This document shows positions 1 through 6,429 of a stretch of DNA of 8,685 bases, one piece after another. How positions within the stretch are numbered: the stretch's first letter is position 1; each line of letters begins with the position of its first letter. The notes under the pieces were generated by a model that had not been told where the DNA came from, ran no database searches, and was given only the letters and a program-made list of their open reading frames with translations. Position numbers and translations under genes: made by a program. Where the stretch lies: NCBI GenBank assembly GCA_021156265.1, contig JAJNBR010000119.1, forward strand, positions 1 through 8,685, written 5' to 3'. This stretch comes from Flavipsychrobacter sp. (lineage in GTDB: Bacteria > Bacteroidota > Bacteroidia > Chitinophagales > Chitinophagaceae).

Positions 1-102
1 CATGAGCAACTGGTTGTTAAACGTGAAGAAGCTCACCGTAAGCACAAAGCTGAAAAGCGCAATGCTACAATGGGTGAATCAGTTCGCCGTGTTGAAGAGG
101 AA
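1..102 (+). repeat. Perfect direct repeat, copy 1 (3' part of rpsP)
   Basis: Bases 1-102 are identical to 542-643, an offset of 541 bases. Identity ends sharply after GTTGAAGAGGAA: copy 1 continues TAATGATATT and copy 2 continues AACCAGGAAG. The left limit of the repeat is cut by the window edge, so its true length is unknown. Confidence 0.97.
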
Positions 103-105
103 TAA
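1..105 (+). CDS. rpsP: 30S ribosomal protein S16, C-terminal end of an upstream tandem copy (5' partial)
   Basis: Reading from base 1 in frame 1 gives 34 codons followed by TAA at 103-105. All 34 residues equal residues 110-143 of the complete S16 encoded at 215-658, and the 102 bases are identical to 542-643 with no substitution. This copy stops after Val-Glu-Glu-Glu, so it lacks the last four residues (Asn-Gln-Glu-Gly) of the complete copy. The start lies outside the window. If the duplication is a simple tandem one, the full upstream protein would be 143 residues. The missing part is only the tip of a lineage-specific charged tail, well outside the conserved S16 fold, so the product could still work. 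No terminator follows the stop, so transcripts may run into the second copy. It could instead be an assembly artefact. Confidence 0.8.
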   Translation, partial: HEQLVVKREEAHRKHKAEKRNATMGESVRRVEEE

Positions 106-138
106 TGATATTACGATAATATATTTTTAATGAAACTC

Positions 139-169
139 TTTACAATACTCATCTTTTTCATTAGCTTTG
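139..169 (+). promoter_or_regulatory. Putative Bacteroidota-type promoter of rpsP
   Basis: A -7 element TAGCTTTG at 162-169 fits the Bacteroidota consensus TAnnTTTG. TTTA at 139-142, 19 bases upstream, is one mismatch from the TTTG -33 element. Transcription would start near 176, leaving a leader of about 40 bases before the ATG at 215. The region just before the ATG is A/T-rich with no Shine-Dalgarno sequence, as is usual in this phylum. The assignment rests on motif and spacing only. Confidence 0.5.
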
Positions 170-214
170 CAGTCCTTAAAATTTATTGTTAATCGCAAAT
201 AATTTCTATTATTT

Positions 215-658
215 ATGTCGGTAAAAATTCGTCTCCAACGCCACGGATCAAAGAAACGTCCGTTCTACTTCATCGTAGTTGCTAACAGTACAGCACCACG
301 TGATGGTAAATTCATTGAAAAACTGGGTACTTACAATCCACTGAGCGTACCAGCTACTATTCGTATCAACCGCGAGCGTTCGCTCCATTGGTTGCAGAAA
401 GGCGCGCAGCCTACAAATACGTGTCGTCGTATCTTGTCGTTCAAAGGTGTGTTGTACCTGAAACACCTGATGCGTGGTGTGGAACTGGGCCTGTTTGATG
501 AAAAAGCAGCCTGGGAGAAATTCGAAGCCTGGAATGGCGAGCATGAGCAACTGGTTGTTAAACGTGAAGAAGCTCACCGTAAGCACAAAGCTGAAAAGCG
601 CAATGCTACAATGGGTGAATCAGTTCGCCGTGTTGAAGAGGAAAACCAGGAAGGTTAA
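215..658 (+). CDS. rpsP: 30S ribosomal protein S16
   Basis: S16 is a small-subunit protein that binds 16S rRNA and is needed for 30S assembly. The 147-residue product opens with the family signature: Val-Lys-Ile-Arg-Leu-Gln-Arg-His-Gly, the KKRPFYFIVVAN strand, PRDGKFIEKLGTYNPL at about residues 28-43, and the LHWLQKGAQPT segment near 57-67. Residues from about 85 on form a Glu/Lys/Arg-rich tail absent from the roughly 82-residue E. coli protein but common in Bacteroidota. The ATG at 215 is the only start consistent with the conserved N-terminus. The gene has its own promoter and terminator. Its usual partners rimM, trmD and rplS do not follow. Its last third is duplicated exactly at 1-102. 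Identification is secure. Confidence 0.97.
   Translation: MSVKIRLQRHGSKKRPFYFIVVANSTAPRDGKFIEKLGTYNPLSVPATIRINRERSLHWLQKGAQPTNTCRRILSFKGVLYLKHLMRGVELGLFDEKAAWEKFEAWNGEHEQLVVKREEAHRKHKAEKRNATMGESVRRVEEENQEG
542..643 (+). repeat. Perfect direct repeat, copy 2 (inside complete rpsP)
   Basis: Second copy of the repeat at 1-102. It covers codons 110-143 of the complete rpsP. The abrupt end at 643/644 is the expected right boundary of a 541-base tandem unit (103-643). Confidence 0.97.
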
Positions 659-677
659 TAACCTCCAACTATACTTG

Positions 678-710
678 AAAGAGCAACGGAACACCGTTGC
701 TCTTTTTCTT
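678..710 (+). terminator. Intrinsic terminator of rpsP
   Basis: A perfect 12-base-pair stem (AAAGAGCAACGG at 678-689 with CCGTTGCTCTTT at 694-705) encloses an AACA loop. The T-rich run 701-710 follows on the plus strand. It lies 20 bases after the rpsP stop and should end that transcript, so rpsP is not cotranscribed with the genes after it. Confidence 0.93.
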
Positions 711-803
711 TGTGCCTAAGCCATTCAATTTGTCCACCACGTATAAGAATGCGGAAAAAGATTTTTAAAATTGTGGCTGTTTTTAAAATGCTAACTGCCT
801 GAT

Positions 804-2711
804 ATGGAGAAGAAAATCGATTTCCGCCTGCTCACTTATATAAGCCTGGGACTGATGCTGCTGGCCATGTTATGGGTAAGCAAGGATTATGGTATTAGCG
901 GCGACGAGGTAACTCAAAACACCTACGGCCAGCACGTGTACGACTATTATGCTTCCGGAGGCGAGGATAAGGATGCCCTTTCTTTTGAGAACGTATATTT
1001 CTATGGCGGCTTTTACGATTTGCTTTGCGTCACCGTAAACAAGATTATCGGCGCCGGCATCCCGACCGAGTTTAATACCCGCCACTTTATCAATGCAATA
1101 TTCGGTTTCCTCGCCATCCTGTTCACTGCATTGTTAGCCAGGCTTATCCGCGGCTGGGATGCGGCGCTGCTGGCTGCATGGTTCTTGTTCCTTTCACCCC
1201 GCTTTTTTGGCGAAAGCATGAACAATCCAAAAGACATTCCCTTTGCGCTGGGTATGGTGATGGGCGCCTACTTCACGATCAGGTTTGTAAGAGCTTTCCC
1301 TAAACCGACATGGAAAGATGCGTTGTGGCTGGCTCTTGCTATCGGTTACGCTATAGGCATACGTATTGGTGGTCTGCTGCTGATACCGTTCGTTTTTGTA
1401 GCCCTGGGTATCGAATATTTCTTTGACTGGCGAAAGAACTACCCGCTTAGCAGCAAAGAAGTGCAATCAACAGCGGTAAAGGTCATTGCTCTGTGCATCG
1501 CCGGCTATTTCTTTGGTCTGATATTTTGGCCATACGCGCTGCAGGCGCCGCTCTCTAACCCGCTGCAGGCGCTGGGCGAGATGTCTCAATTCTCCACCGG
1601 CATCAGGATGCTGTTTGACGATAGGCACATCATGAGCCAGGACATACCAGCCTCCTATATACCGCACTGGATGTTCATAACGAATCCGATCATTGTGCTG
1701 GCAGGCGTCATACTTTCCCCGATACTTCTATTCAGAACGGAGTTGAAGCGTTCTACTATTCTGTTCCTTTTCTTCATCGCCATATTTCCCTGGGTTTATG
1801 TCGCATATAAAAAATCACCCATGTACGATGGCTGGCGCCACATGTTATTTCTTTATCCGCTACTCGTCGTGTTAAGTGCACTTACTTTCTTGTCCATTAT
1901 CTGGTCGTTCAAAAACAAGATCGCCAAATATGCAGTGATCGGACTCGTGGTGATCGGCTTGCTGTTGCCAGCCCGCTGGAGCGTGGCCAATCATCCCAAC
2001 CAGATCGTGTACTTCAATGAGCTGGTAGGTGGCGTAGACGGTGCATACGGGTACTACGAGACCGACTATTACATGAATAGCGTGAAGCAGGCTATTTTTA
2101 AACTCGCGAAAGATAAAGACTTTTATAATGCCACGGATACCATTAGGATAGGTACCAATTGTATCGACCCCATGTGGTATTATGTGGCTGCCATTAACCC
2201 AAAGGTGTGGCCAGTTTATGTCCGGTACCGCGAGCGGTATAATACCGACTACGACTATGGTATCTTCTTTTCGCGTTTTATTGACAAGTCGTTTATTCAA
2301 AACGGGTTGTTTCCGCCGCAGGGTACTATCGACGCAGTAAAGGCTGATAATACACCCCTTATCGCGATCACGCAGAAAGACAGTGCTCATGCTCACGCGG
2401 TTCAGGCAAATGCATACCTAAAGGCCAACGATCTTCCTAATGCTGCAATTTACTATCAGAAGGCTTTGGCTCTAAATCCTAAGAACGAAACCGCTTACCA
2501 GCCATACGCCATCATTTTAGCTAACCTCGGTCGGATAGACGAGTCTATATCGGTAGTGAATCAATACGTGCAGATAGATCCGGCTAGTGCAGAAGCTTAC
2601 GACCTACTGAGTCAACTGTACCGTGCTAAGGGCGATATGCAAAATGCCCAGAAAGCAGAAGTGCAAAAAAACGCCATCCTGATGGAAGCCCAGGGCGAAG
2701 AATTTGAATAG
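804..2711 (+). CDS. GT-C type membrane glycosyltransferase (GT39/ArnT-like) with C-terminal TPR repeats
   Basis: The 635-residue protein has a signal-anchor helix (about 9-25) and then an outward loop with Gly-Ile-Ser-Gly-Asp34-Glu35. This fits the acidic motif in the first loop of GT-C enzymes (PMT/ArnT/Ogt families), which move sugars from lipid-linked donors on the outer face of the membrane. A second conserved-looking stretch, PRFFGESMNNPKDIPF (132-147), also fits the PMT_2 fold. Many hydrophobic spans follow to about residue 395, then a soluble part with Tyr/Asp-rich segments. Residues about 529-630 form roughly three TPR units (AYLKANDLPNAAIYYQKAL, then LALNPKNETAY and QIDPASAEAYDLLSQLY). 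TPRs usually bind partner proteins. The TAG stop touches the ATG of the acyltransferase, so the two are probably cotranscribed and act on one glycan or lipid. The acceptor and sugar cannot be told. A four-codon ATG...TGA frame at 788-802 ends just before the start. Confidence 0.8.
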   Translation: MEKKIDFRLLTYISLGLMLLAMLWVSKDYGISGDEVTQNTYGQHVYDYYASGGEDKDALSFENVYFYGGFYDLLCVTVNKIIGAGIPTEFNTRHFINAIFGFLAILFTALLARLIRGWDAALLAAWFLFLSPRFFGESMNNPKDIPFALGMVMGAYFTIRFVRAFPKPTWKDALWLALAIGYAIGIRIGGLLLIPFVFVALGIEYFFDWRKNYPLSSKEVQSTAVKVIALCIAGYFFGLIFWPYALQAPLSNPLQALGEMSQFSTGIRMLFDDRHIMSQDIPASYIPHWMFITNPIIVLAGVILSPILLFRTELKRSTILFLFFIAIFPWVYVAYKKSPMYDGWRHMLFLYPLLVVLSALTFLSIIWSFKNKIAKYAVIGLVVIGLLLPARWSVANHPNQIVYFNELVGGVDGAYGYYETDYYMNSVKQAIFKLAKDKDFYNATDTIRIGTNCIDPMWYYVAAINPKVWPVYVRYRERYNTDYDYGIFFSRFIDKSFIQNGLFPPQGTIDAVKADNTPLIAITQKDSAHAHAVQANAYLKANDLPNAAIYYQKALALNPKNETAYQPYAIILANLGRIDESISVVNQYVQIDPASAEAYDLLSQLYRAKGDMQNAQKAEVQKNAILMEAQGEEFE

Positions 2712-3833
2712 ATGACTACCGGCCATGCCACCGACCAGGGCGCGCAAACAGCGCGGCGTCATTTTCACACATTTGATGCGCTTCGCTTTTTTGCCTTTCT
2801 TAAGGTATTCCTGCTGCACATTCCGATAGTCGCGTTTCCCTGGTTCAGTTATGTAAAAGCGGGAGGTGGTATAGGCGTGCAGTTCTTCTTTGTGTTGAGC
2901 GGTTTTCTTATTACCCACATCATTTGCGAAGAAAAGGTTCGCACCGGCCAGCTGAATCTGAAGAATTTCTTTGTTCGCAGGATATTACGGATATGGCCAT
3001 TGTACTACCTTATGGTGGCGGTCGCTTATATCACTCCGTACGTTCTCGAGCGCTTTCTCCACCTGCCGTCTTCCGGCGAAGGCTATGAGCCGAACATCTG
3101 GGTTTCGGTGTTCTTTCTTGAGAACTACAAGATGATGATGACACACCAACATGCAAACGTGTCTCCGCTATCGATCATGTGGACACTGTGTATTGAAGAG
3201 CATTTTTACATTGTCTGGGGTCTACTCTTGTATTTTCTCAAAATCAAACACCTGCCTATGCTGATAATCTTTTGCATAACGATCGGGTTGGTGAGTAGGG
3301 CGATCTATGTTGCCAATGATATTCCAACCAGCGACCTGTTTACCAATATCGATCTGTTCGCTTTTGGGGCTATCCCAGCTTATCTACTGGTCACCAATGG
3401 GCAACGAGCGGAAGAGGTGATCAATAAAATACCGTATTGGCTGAAGTTGCTTTTTATTGGGTGCCTGGTTCTGACTATCCTTGTCTGCTCCCAGTACAGG
3501 ACTGATAAGGATTACATAGCTATTACGAGTCTCCTGGGATTATTATTTAGCCTGTTGATCGTCCTGATATTGCCGCAGAATAGCCGGCTTGGGATAGGGG
3601 ATAGGAATGTCCTGAGCAGGGCGGGAGTGTATACCTATGGTCTTTATCTCTACCATACACTCGTGATAAACTTATTGAAGCAGGTGTTTAACAAGCAAGG
3701 TATCTCATTAGATGATCCTGTACCGGCGACGGCATTTTTTCTTCTTGCTTTATTGATTACGCTGGTATGCAGCGTATTATCTTATCATTGGTTTGAAAAG
3801 CCTTTCCTAAGGCTGAAGAAGTACTTCCGTTAA
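2712..3833 (+). CDS. OafA/YrhL-type membrane O-acyltransferase (acyltransferase_3 family)
   Basis: The 373-residue polytopic protein fits the acyltransferase_3 family, which transfers acetyl or other acyl groups to surface sugars, lipopolysaccharide or small molecules. Visible landmarks are TFDALRFFAFLKVFLLH (20-36), ending in the conserved His36; GVQFFFVLSGFLI (about 55-67); the basic FVRRILRIWPLYY motif (about 87-99); IMWTLCIEEHFYIVWG (about 154-169), where most relatives have EEQFY; and the C-terminal SYHWFEKPFLRLKK, typical of the family end. About ten hydrophobic spans are present and the length is normal. The ATG directly follows the TAG of the glycosyltransferase gene with no gap, so translation is probably coupled. 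The substrate is unknown. A role in decorating the glycan made by the upstream enzyme is inference. Confidence 0.9.
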   Translation: MTTGHATDQGAQTARRHFHTFDALRFFAFLKVFLLHIPIVAFPWFSYVKAGGGIGVQFFFVLSGFLITHIICEEKVRTGQLNLKNFFVRRILRIWPLYYLMVAVAYITPYVLERFLHLPSSGEGYEPNIWVSVFFLENYKMMMTHQHANVSPLSIMWTLCIEEHFYIVWGLLLYFLKIKHLPMLIIFCITIGLVSRAIYVANDIPTSDLFTNIDLFAFGAIPAYLLVTNGQRAEEVINKIPYWLKLLFIGCLVLTILVCSQYRTDKDYIAITSLLGLLFSLLIVLILPQNSRLGIGDRNVLSRAGVYTYGLYLYHTLVINLLKQVFNKQGISLDDPVPATAFFLLALLITLVCSVLSYHWFEKPFLRLKKYFR

Positions 3834-3940
3834 CTGTTGATCAAAAGAAAAGCCGCGATCAGAATATATATCCCTATTAGAGTTGCAGTGAGCCATTTCG
3901 ATTTTACTTGCGTTTGTTTCAGGGGCAGTTTGTAAGACAT
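3830..3940 (-). CDS. Putative small single-span membrane protein (36 residues)
   Basis: I read this short minus-strand frame from ATG (complement of 3938-3940) to TAA (complement of 3830-3832). It encodes 36 residues: a basic N-terminus (MSYKLPLKQTQVKSKW, five Lys, no acidic residue) followed by one hydrophobic stretch of about 20 residues (LTATLIGIYILIAAFLLI) ending in Asn-Ser. A positive N-terminus and one helix would orient the protein with its N-terminus inside. The start is preceded by an A-rich segment (GCTAAGAAA), a good Bacteroidota initiation context. The stop overlaps the acyltransferase stop by four bases, tail to tail. I do not recognise the family. It could be a chance frame, though charge and hydrophobicity are arranged as in a real membrane miniprotein. 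Confidence 0.45.
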   Translation of the reverse strand: MSYKLPLKQTQVKSKWLTATLIGIYILIAAFLLINS

Positions 3941-4244
3941 TTTCTTAGCGTTTATCCGGTGTTTAATAGTTATTCTGTTGTCAATTCCGCAATGAATATA
4001 GTAACTACTTTCGGAGTCTGGTGTACTCTAAACCAAAAAATAAAGTGCTCTTATTGATAAGTTTAACAAAATCTAAGCCAAACTCGTGGTTTCCTTCATA
4101 TTTCGATAGCATCAATAGGTTTTTACACTGCGTTGACATCTGCGGTTAGTATATTGCTGGTTTGTCCCTTGAGGATGAACGGTCAATGGCATTGTTTTTA
4201 AGGAATTAAAGGGGGGAGGGTGCGTTAGAAATTACCTGCTGTTT
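3941..4244. other. 304-base intergenic region upstream of the sigma factor-like gene
   Basis: I find no convincing gene, RNA or terminator here. It should contain the promoters of the minus-strand small membrane protein and the plus-strand sigma-like gene, but I see no -33/-7 pair with correct spacing. A purine block, AAAGGGGGGAGGG (4208-4220), lies about 25 bases before the sigma ATG. That is too far away to be a normal ribosome binding site. Confidence 0.5.
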
Positions 4245-4928
4245 ATGTCAAATGCTATGCTGTTATACGCTCATCACACGGATGGTGAATTGGTCGACAA
4301 TGTGAAGTCGGGCTTTAAAGCATGCTTTGAAGTGTTGGTAAGGCGTCATAGCCAGTCGCTATACAGGGTAGGGCGGATGTTTGGCCTGGACAACAGCCAG
4401 ATCGAATTGCTCATCAGCGAAACACATTTGCATGCTTACCAGCATCTGCGCAGGATGCGCAACCGGTCAGCCTATCGCCTTTGGCTTATCACCTCGATGA
4501 TACATAAGTGCAGAGCGCACATGCGCACCCAAACCGACAGCGGGATGAACTTGCGTGATCCTTCCATGCTTGCTGCACGCAGTGCCTGCCACTATGCTGA
4601 GCGTATCAGCAGCAGCATGCTGGTGACCAACAAGCTTGAAGTTCAATTGGATGAGCTCCCAATCGGCCAACGCACGATATTTGTTCTGCACAAGGTTGAA
4701 GGCTATACTGTACGCGAAACTGCCATGTTATTGAATACATCAGAGGAGAATGTCCTCGCAGCTATGGAGCAGGCGAAATCCAACCTGCGTAAAACATCGC
4801 GCAACTGGCATTACCATTCAGGTGTTTATGCACTTGATGTTTACTGCTGCGAAAGCATTGTGAACCAGGTTATGGCAAAAGTTGATTCCCGGTTGCTGGT
4901 ATCACCGGCAATGGCCCCCAGGGCATAA
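4245..4928 (+). CDS. Divergent ECF-type RNA polymerase sigma factor-like protein
   Basis: The 227-residue protein has the two-domain plan of ECF sigma factors. Region 2 (about 13-90) opens DGELVDNVKSGFKACFEVLVRRH, matching the usual D-x-x-L-V...F-x-x-L-v-x-R-h pattern, and ends RLWLITSMIHKCR. Region 4 (about 130-183) has LDELPIGQRTIFVLHKVEGYTVRETAMLL, the standard helix-turn-helix segment. The region 2.2 core-binding helix normally reads E-D-L-x-Q-E-x-F but here is IELLISETHLHAY, with Asp and Gln lost, so it is a divergent member. About 40 residues follow region 4 (185-227), with two adjacent cysteines in VYCCES, longer than a basic ECF factor. No anti-sigma gene is adjacent. Met1 at 4245 is preferred, but Met5 (4257) is possible. 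Targets are unknown. Its 3' end lies four bases from the convergent membrane redox gene. Confidence 0.75.
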   Translation: MSNAMLLYAHHTDGELVDNVKSGFKACFEVLVRRHSQSLYRVGRMFGLDNSQIELLISETHLHAYQHLRRMRNRSAYRLWLITSMIHKCRAHMRTQTDSGMNLRDPSMLAARSACHYAERISSSMLVTNKLEVQLDELPIGQRTIFVLHKVEGYTVRETAMLLNTSEENVLAAMEQAKSNLRKTSRNWHYHSGVYALDVYCCESIVNQVMAKVDSRLLVSPAMAPRA

Positions 4929-4932
4929 CAGT

Positions 4933-5871
4933 CTAGCGGGCCAGCCAGTTCTCAATTTCCTGCTGGTCCAGTTGAATATAGTTTGCCTGAGCCTCGACTC
5001 TCCCGTTATTGATCCAGTATATCACCGGCCAACTATATCCAACCATATTCGTAAAGGCATCGCCATCCAGTTTAGTGTGGGGTACGTCTTTTGCCTCAGT
5101 TTCCTTCCAGAACGATTCAAGGTATTTTTCTTTTCCGGCTAGTACAAAATAGATCGGAAGGGCAGGATTGCGCATCTTCATGATGTGCATTTTTTGCGCG
5201 GCCATTCGGCAGTGGGGGCAACTCAGGCTTAAAAACGCTATCACATGCTTGCCTTCTTTTAAAGAGGTAGGCGCAGTGGGTTGGCTGAGTTCGGGGTTGT
5301 ACAATGGTGCCATGTCTAAAGAAAAGCTATCCTTCTTCAGCCAGTCAGGTGTACTTTCAGGTATAGGGTACAGCACAAATGGCAGGGCCGTAAGAGCAAG
5401 GAGCAATAATGGGTTTGCAATGCGCAGCCATCTGAACTGCAGTCCATTATGCCAGCGGATGACCACTGCCAGCAACGCAATTAGGATGGCGTTTTTTATT
5501 AGGGAAGCAGAGGGGCTCATCCATATCTCATCACCAAAGCAGCCGCAGTTAATGTCGTTGCCCACGGTGACCCATAGAAAGATTAGGTAAGCCGAAAAAA
5601 GTAGCAGCAGGCCAACAGCCAGTTTAGGTATCCACTTTTTTCTGCCGAACGAATTGAAAACCAATAGGGTGCCCAGGGCTATTTCAAGTCCTCCAAAAAA
5701 TCTGGCGCTCAACTCGGCCAGGCGCCATGACAGCCCGGCAAATTGTACTATCGTCCATTCAAATTGTTCGAGGCTGGGGTAACGATACAGCTTTGTCCAT
5801 GCTGAGTAAAGAAAAGTCGCACCTAAAAGAATAGATAGCAAAACCAATGCTGTTCGCTTGAATACCTTCAT
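4933..5871 (-). CDS. MauE/DoxX-like membrane protein fused to a thioredoxin-like CPHC domain
   Basis: The N-terminal half has about four membrane spans and the MauE-type motif NDINCGCFGDE between them. MauE is a membrane helper for methylamine dehydrogenase disulfide formation, and related DoxX/VKOR-like proteins carry redox cysteines. A further hydrophobic pair leads into a periplasmic domain with the strand HVIAFLSLSCPHC, a Cys-Pro-His-Cys thioredoxin active site, and later GYSWPVIYWI, which resembles the cis-Pro loop region. The fusion suggests electrons pass between the membrane cysteine pair and the thioredoxin domain to handle disulfides in exported proteins. I place the start at Met9 of the longest frame (5869-5871; MKVFKRTALVLLSILLG, a normal basic plus hydrophobic anchor), giving 312 residues. 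The longer start (5893-5895, 320 residues) lies inside a terminator hairpin. Specific substrates are unknown; the upstream lipoprotein is a candidate. Confidence 0.82.
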   Translation of the reverse strand: MKVFKRTALVLLSILLGATFLYSAWTKLYRYPSLEQFEWTIVQFAGLSWRLAELSARFFGGLEIALGTLLVFNSFGRKKWIPKLAVGLLLLFSAYLIFLWVTVGNDINCGCFGDEIWMSPSASLIKNAILIALLAVVIRWHNGLQFRWLRIANPLLLLALTALPFVLYPIPESTPDWLKKDSFSLDMAPLYNPELSQPTAPTSLKEGKHVIAFLSLSCPHCRMAAQKMHIMKMRNPALPIYFVLAGKEKYLESFWKETEAKDVPHTKLDGDAFTNMVGYSWPVIYWINNGRVEAQANYIQLDQQEIENWLAR

Positions 5872-5875
5872 CTTG

Positions 5876-5910
5876 CAAAAATAAAAGGGTACCATTGAAA
5901 TGATACCCTT
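5876..5910 (-). terminator. Intrinsic terminator after the lipoprotein gene (minus strand)
   Basis: AAGGGTA (5885-5891) pairs with TACCCTT (5904-5910), extended by CAT (5893-5895) with ATG (5900-5902) across one mismatch, with a four-base TGAA loop. Read on the minus strand, the stem is followed by TTTTATTTTTG, a good T-run. On the plus strand no T-run follows, so it serves the minus-strand lipoprotein transcript. The T-run also contains TATTTTTG (complement of 5876-5883), a match to TAnnTTTG, but I see no -33 element at the right distance. Confidence 0.7.
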
Positions 5911-5966
5911 CGTTGTATAAAAAAAATTATTTAGCTCTGTTGTGTATATGGCAACAATTTCAATAA

Positions 5967-6221
5967 TTATTTTACTTCGCAGCTGCCTGAAGCACTGATG
6001 CCTAACGCTTTCGCTGCTTCTATAGACGTTTGCATGTCTTTATCGTGAGTTTCGCATTTTGATTTAGCGTCGCTTTTCGACATTTTGCCTAATGCTACTG
6101 TAGTGTCGACAGTTTGTCCTGCTACTGTTGCAGTGCATTTGCAGCTATAATCTTTTTTACAAGCAGTAAAGCTCATTACACCAAAGAAAGCGATGATTGC
6201 GATTGGGGCGATTTTTTTCAT
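5967..6221 (-). CDS. Small cysteine-rich lipoprotein, function unknown
   Basis: The 84-residue product starts MKKIAPIAIIAFFGVMSF and has a lipobox Phe-Thr-Ala-Cys21, so it should be exported and lipidated at Cys21. The mature protein begins Cys-Lys-Lys-Asp. It has four more cysteines: Cys27 and Cys29 in DYSCKCT, Cys56, and Cys81 near the end, enough for two disulfides. The middle is Thr/Val-rich, probably beta strands, followed by a Lys/Ala/Glu-rich helix (about 48-72). I do not recognise a named family, though small lipoproteins of this build are frequent in Bacteroidota. The start follows an A-rich stretch typical of the phylum. It lies upstream of, and on the same strand as, the MauE-thioredoxin gene, with a terminator between, so cotranscription would need read-through. 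Confidence 0.78.
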   Translation of the reverse strand: MKKIAPIAIIAFFGVMSFTACKKDYSCKCTATVAGQTVDTTVALGKMSKSDAKSKCETHDKDMQTSIEAAKALGISASGSCEVK

Positions 6222-6249
6222 AAGTATAGATTTTTTTTAGAGTTGAAGA

Positions 6250-6257
6250 CAAAATTA
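6250..6257 (-). promoter_or_regulatory. Putative -7 promoter element of the lipoprotein gene
   Basis: CAAAATTA on the plus strand reads TAATTTTG on the minus strand, matching TAnnTTTG. Transcription would start near 6243, about 20 bases before the ATG. No good TTTG -33 element is seen 19-21 bases upstream, so support is moderate. Confidence 0.42.
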
Positions 6258-6429
6258 ATAGCTGGTGCGAAAAATCCTAGTAAGTATCATATTTTTTTAA
6301 TGTTGATTAGGTTATAGGTCAGGGTCAAAACGTCTTTTGGAGCGCTTGAAGCAATAGTGTTAGTCTGTATCTTTACTTCAACCGATCTCCCCTTTTTAAG
6401 CGTTTCCCAGCCAGGTTGAATGCGAATTT

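Noticed and set aside
248..586. Minus-strand 112-residue frame opposite rpsP
   Set aside because: It lies entirely within the certain rpsP coding region and has no recognisable domain; it is an antisense shadow.
474..719. Plus-strand 81-residue frame overlapping the end of rpsP
   Set aside because: It is in another frame of rpsP and runs through the terminator hairpin; no family resemblance.
762..789. Repeated TTTTTAAAAT at 762-771 and 780-789 before the glycosyltransferase start
   Set aside because: Low-complexity A/T sequence without promoter spacing; likely chance.
1872..2396. Minus-strand 174-residue frame
   Set aside because: Antisense to the glycosyltransferase gene, whose frame shows clear domain motifs; composition is unlike a real protein.
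3992..4057. A 21-residue plus-strand frame in the intergenic region
   Set aside because: Mixed composition with two cysteines, no start context and no domain; probably chance.
4208..4220. Purine block AAAGGGGGGAGGG as a phase-variable tract or ribosome binding site
   Set aside because: Six G residues are too few for typical slippage, and it is about 25 bases from the start codon, too far for a Shine-Dalgarno role.
4912..4943. TGGCCC/GGGCCA inverted repeat between the convergent sigma-like and MauE-like genes
   Set aside because: Only six pairs with a 20-base loop and no T-run on either strand, and it lies mostly in coding sequence; not convincing as a bidirectional terminator.
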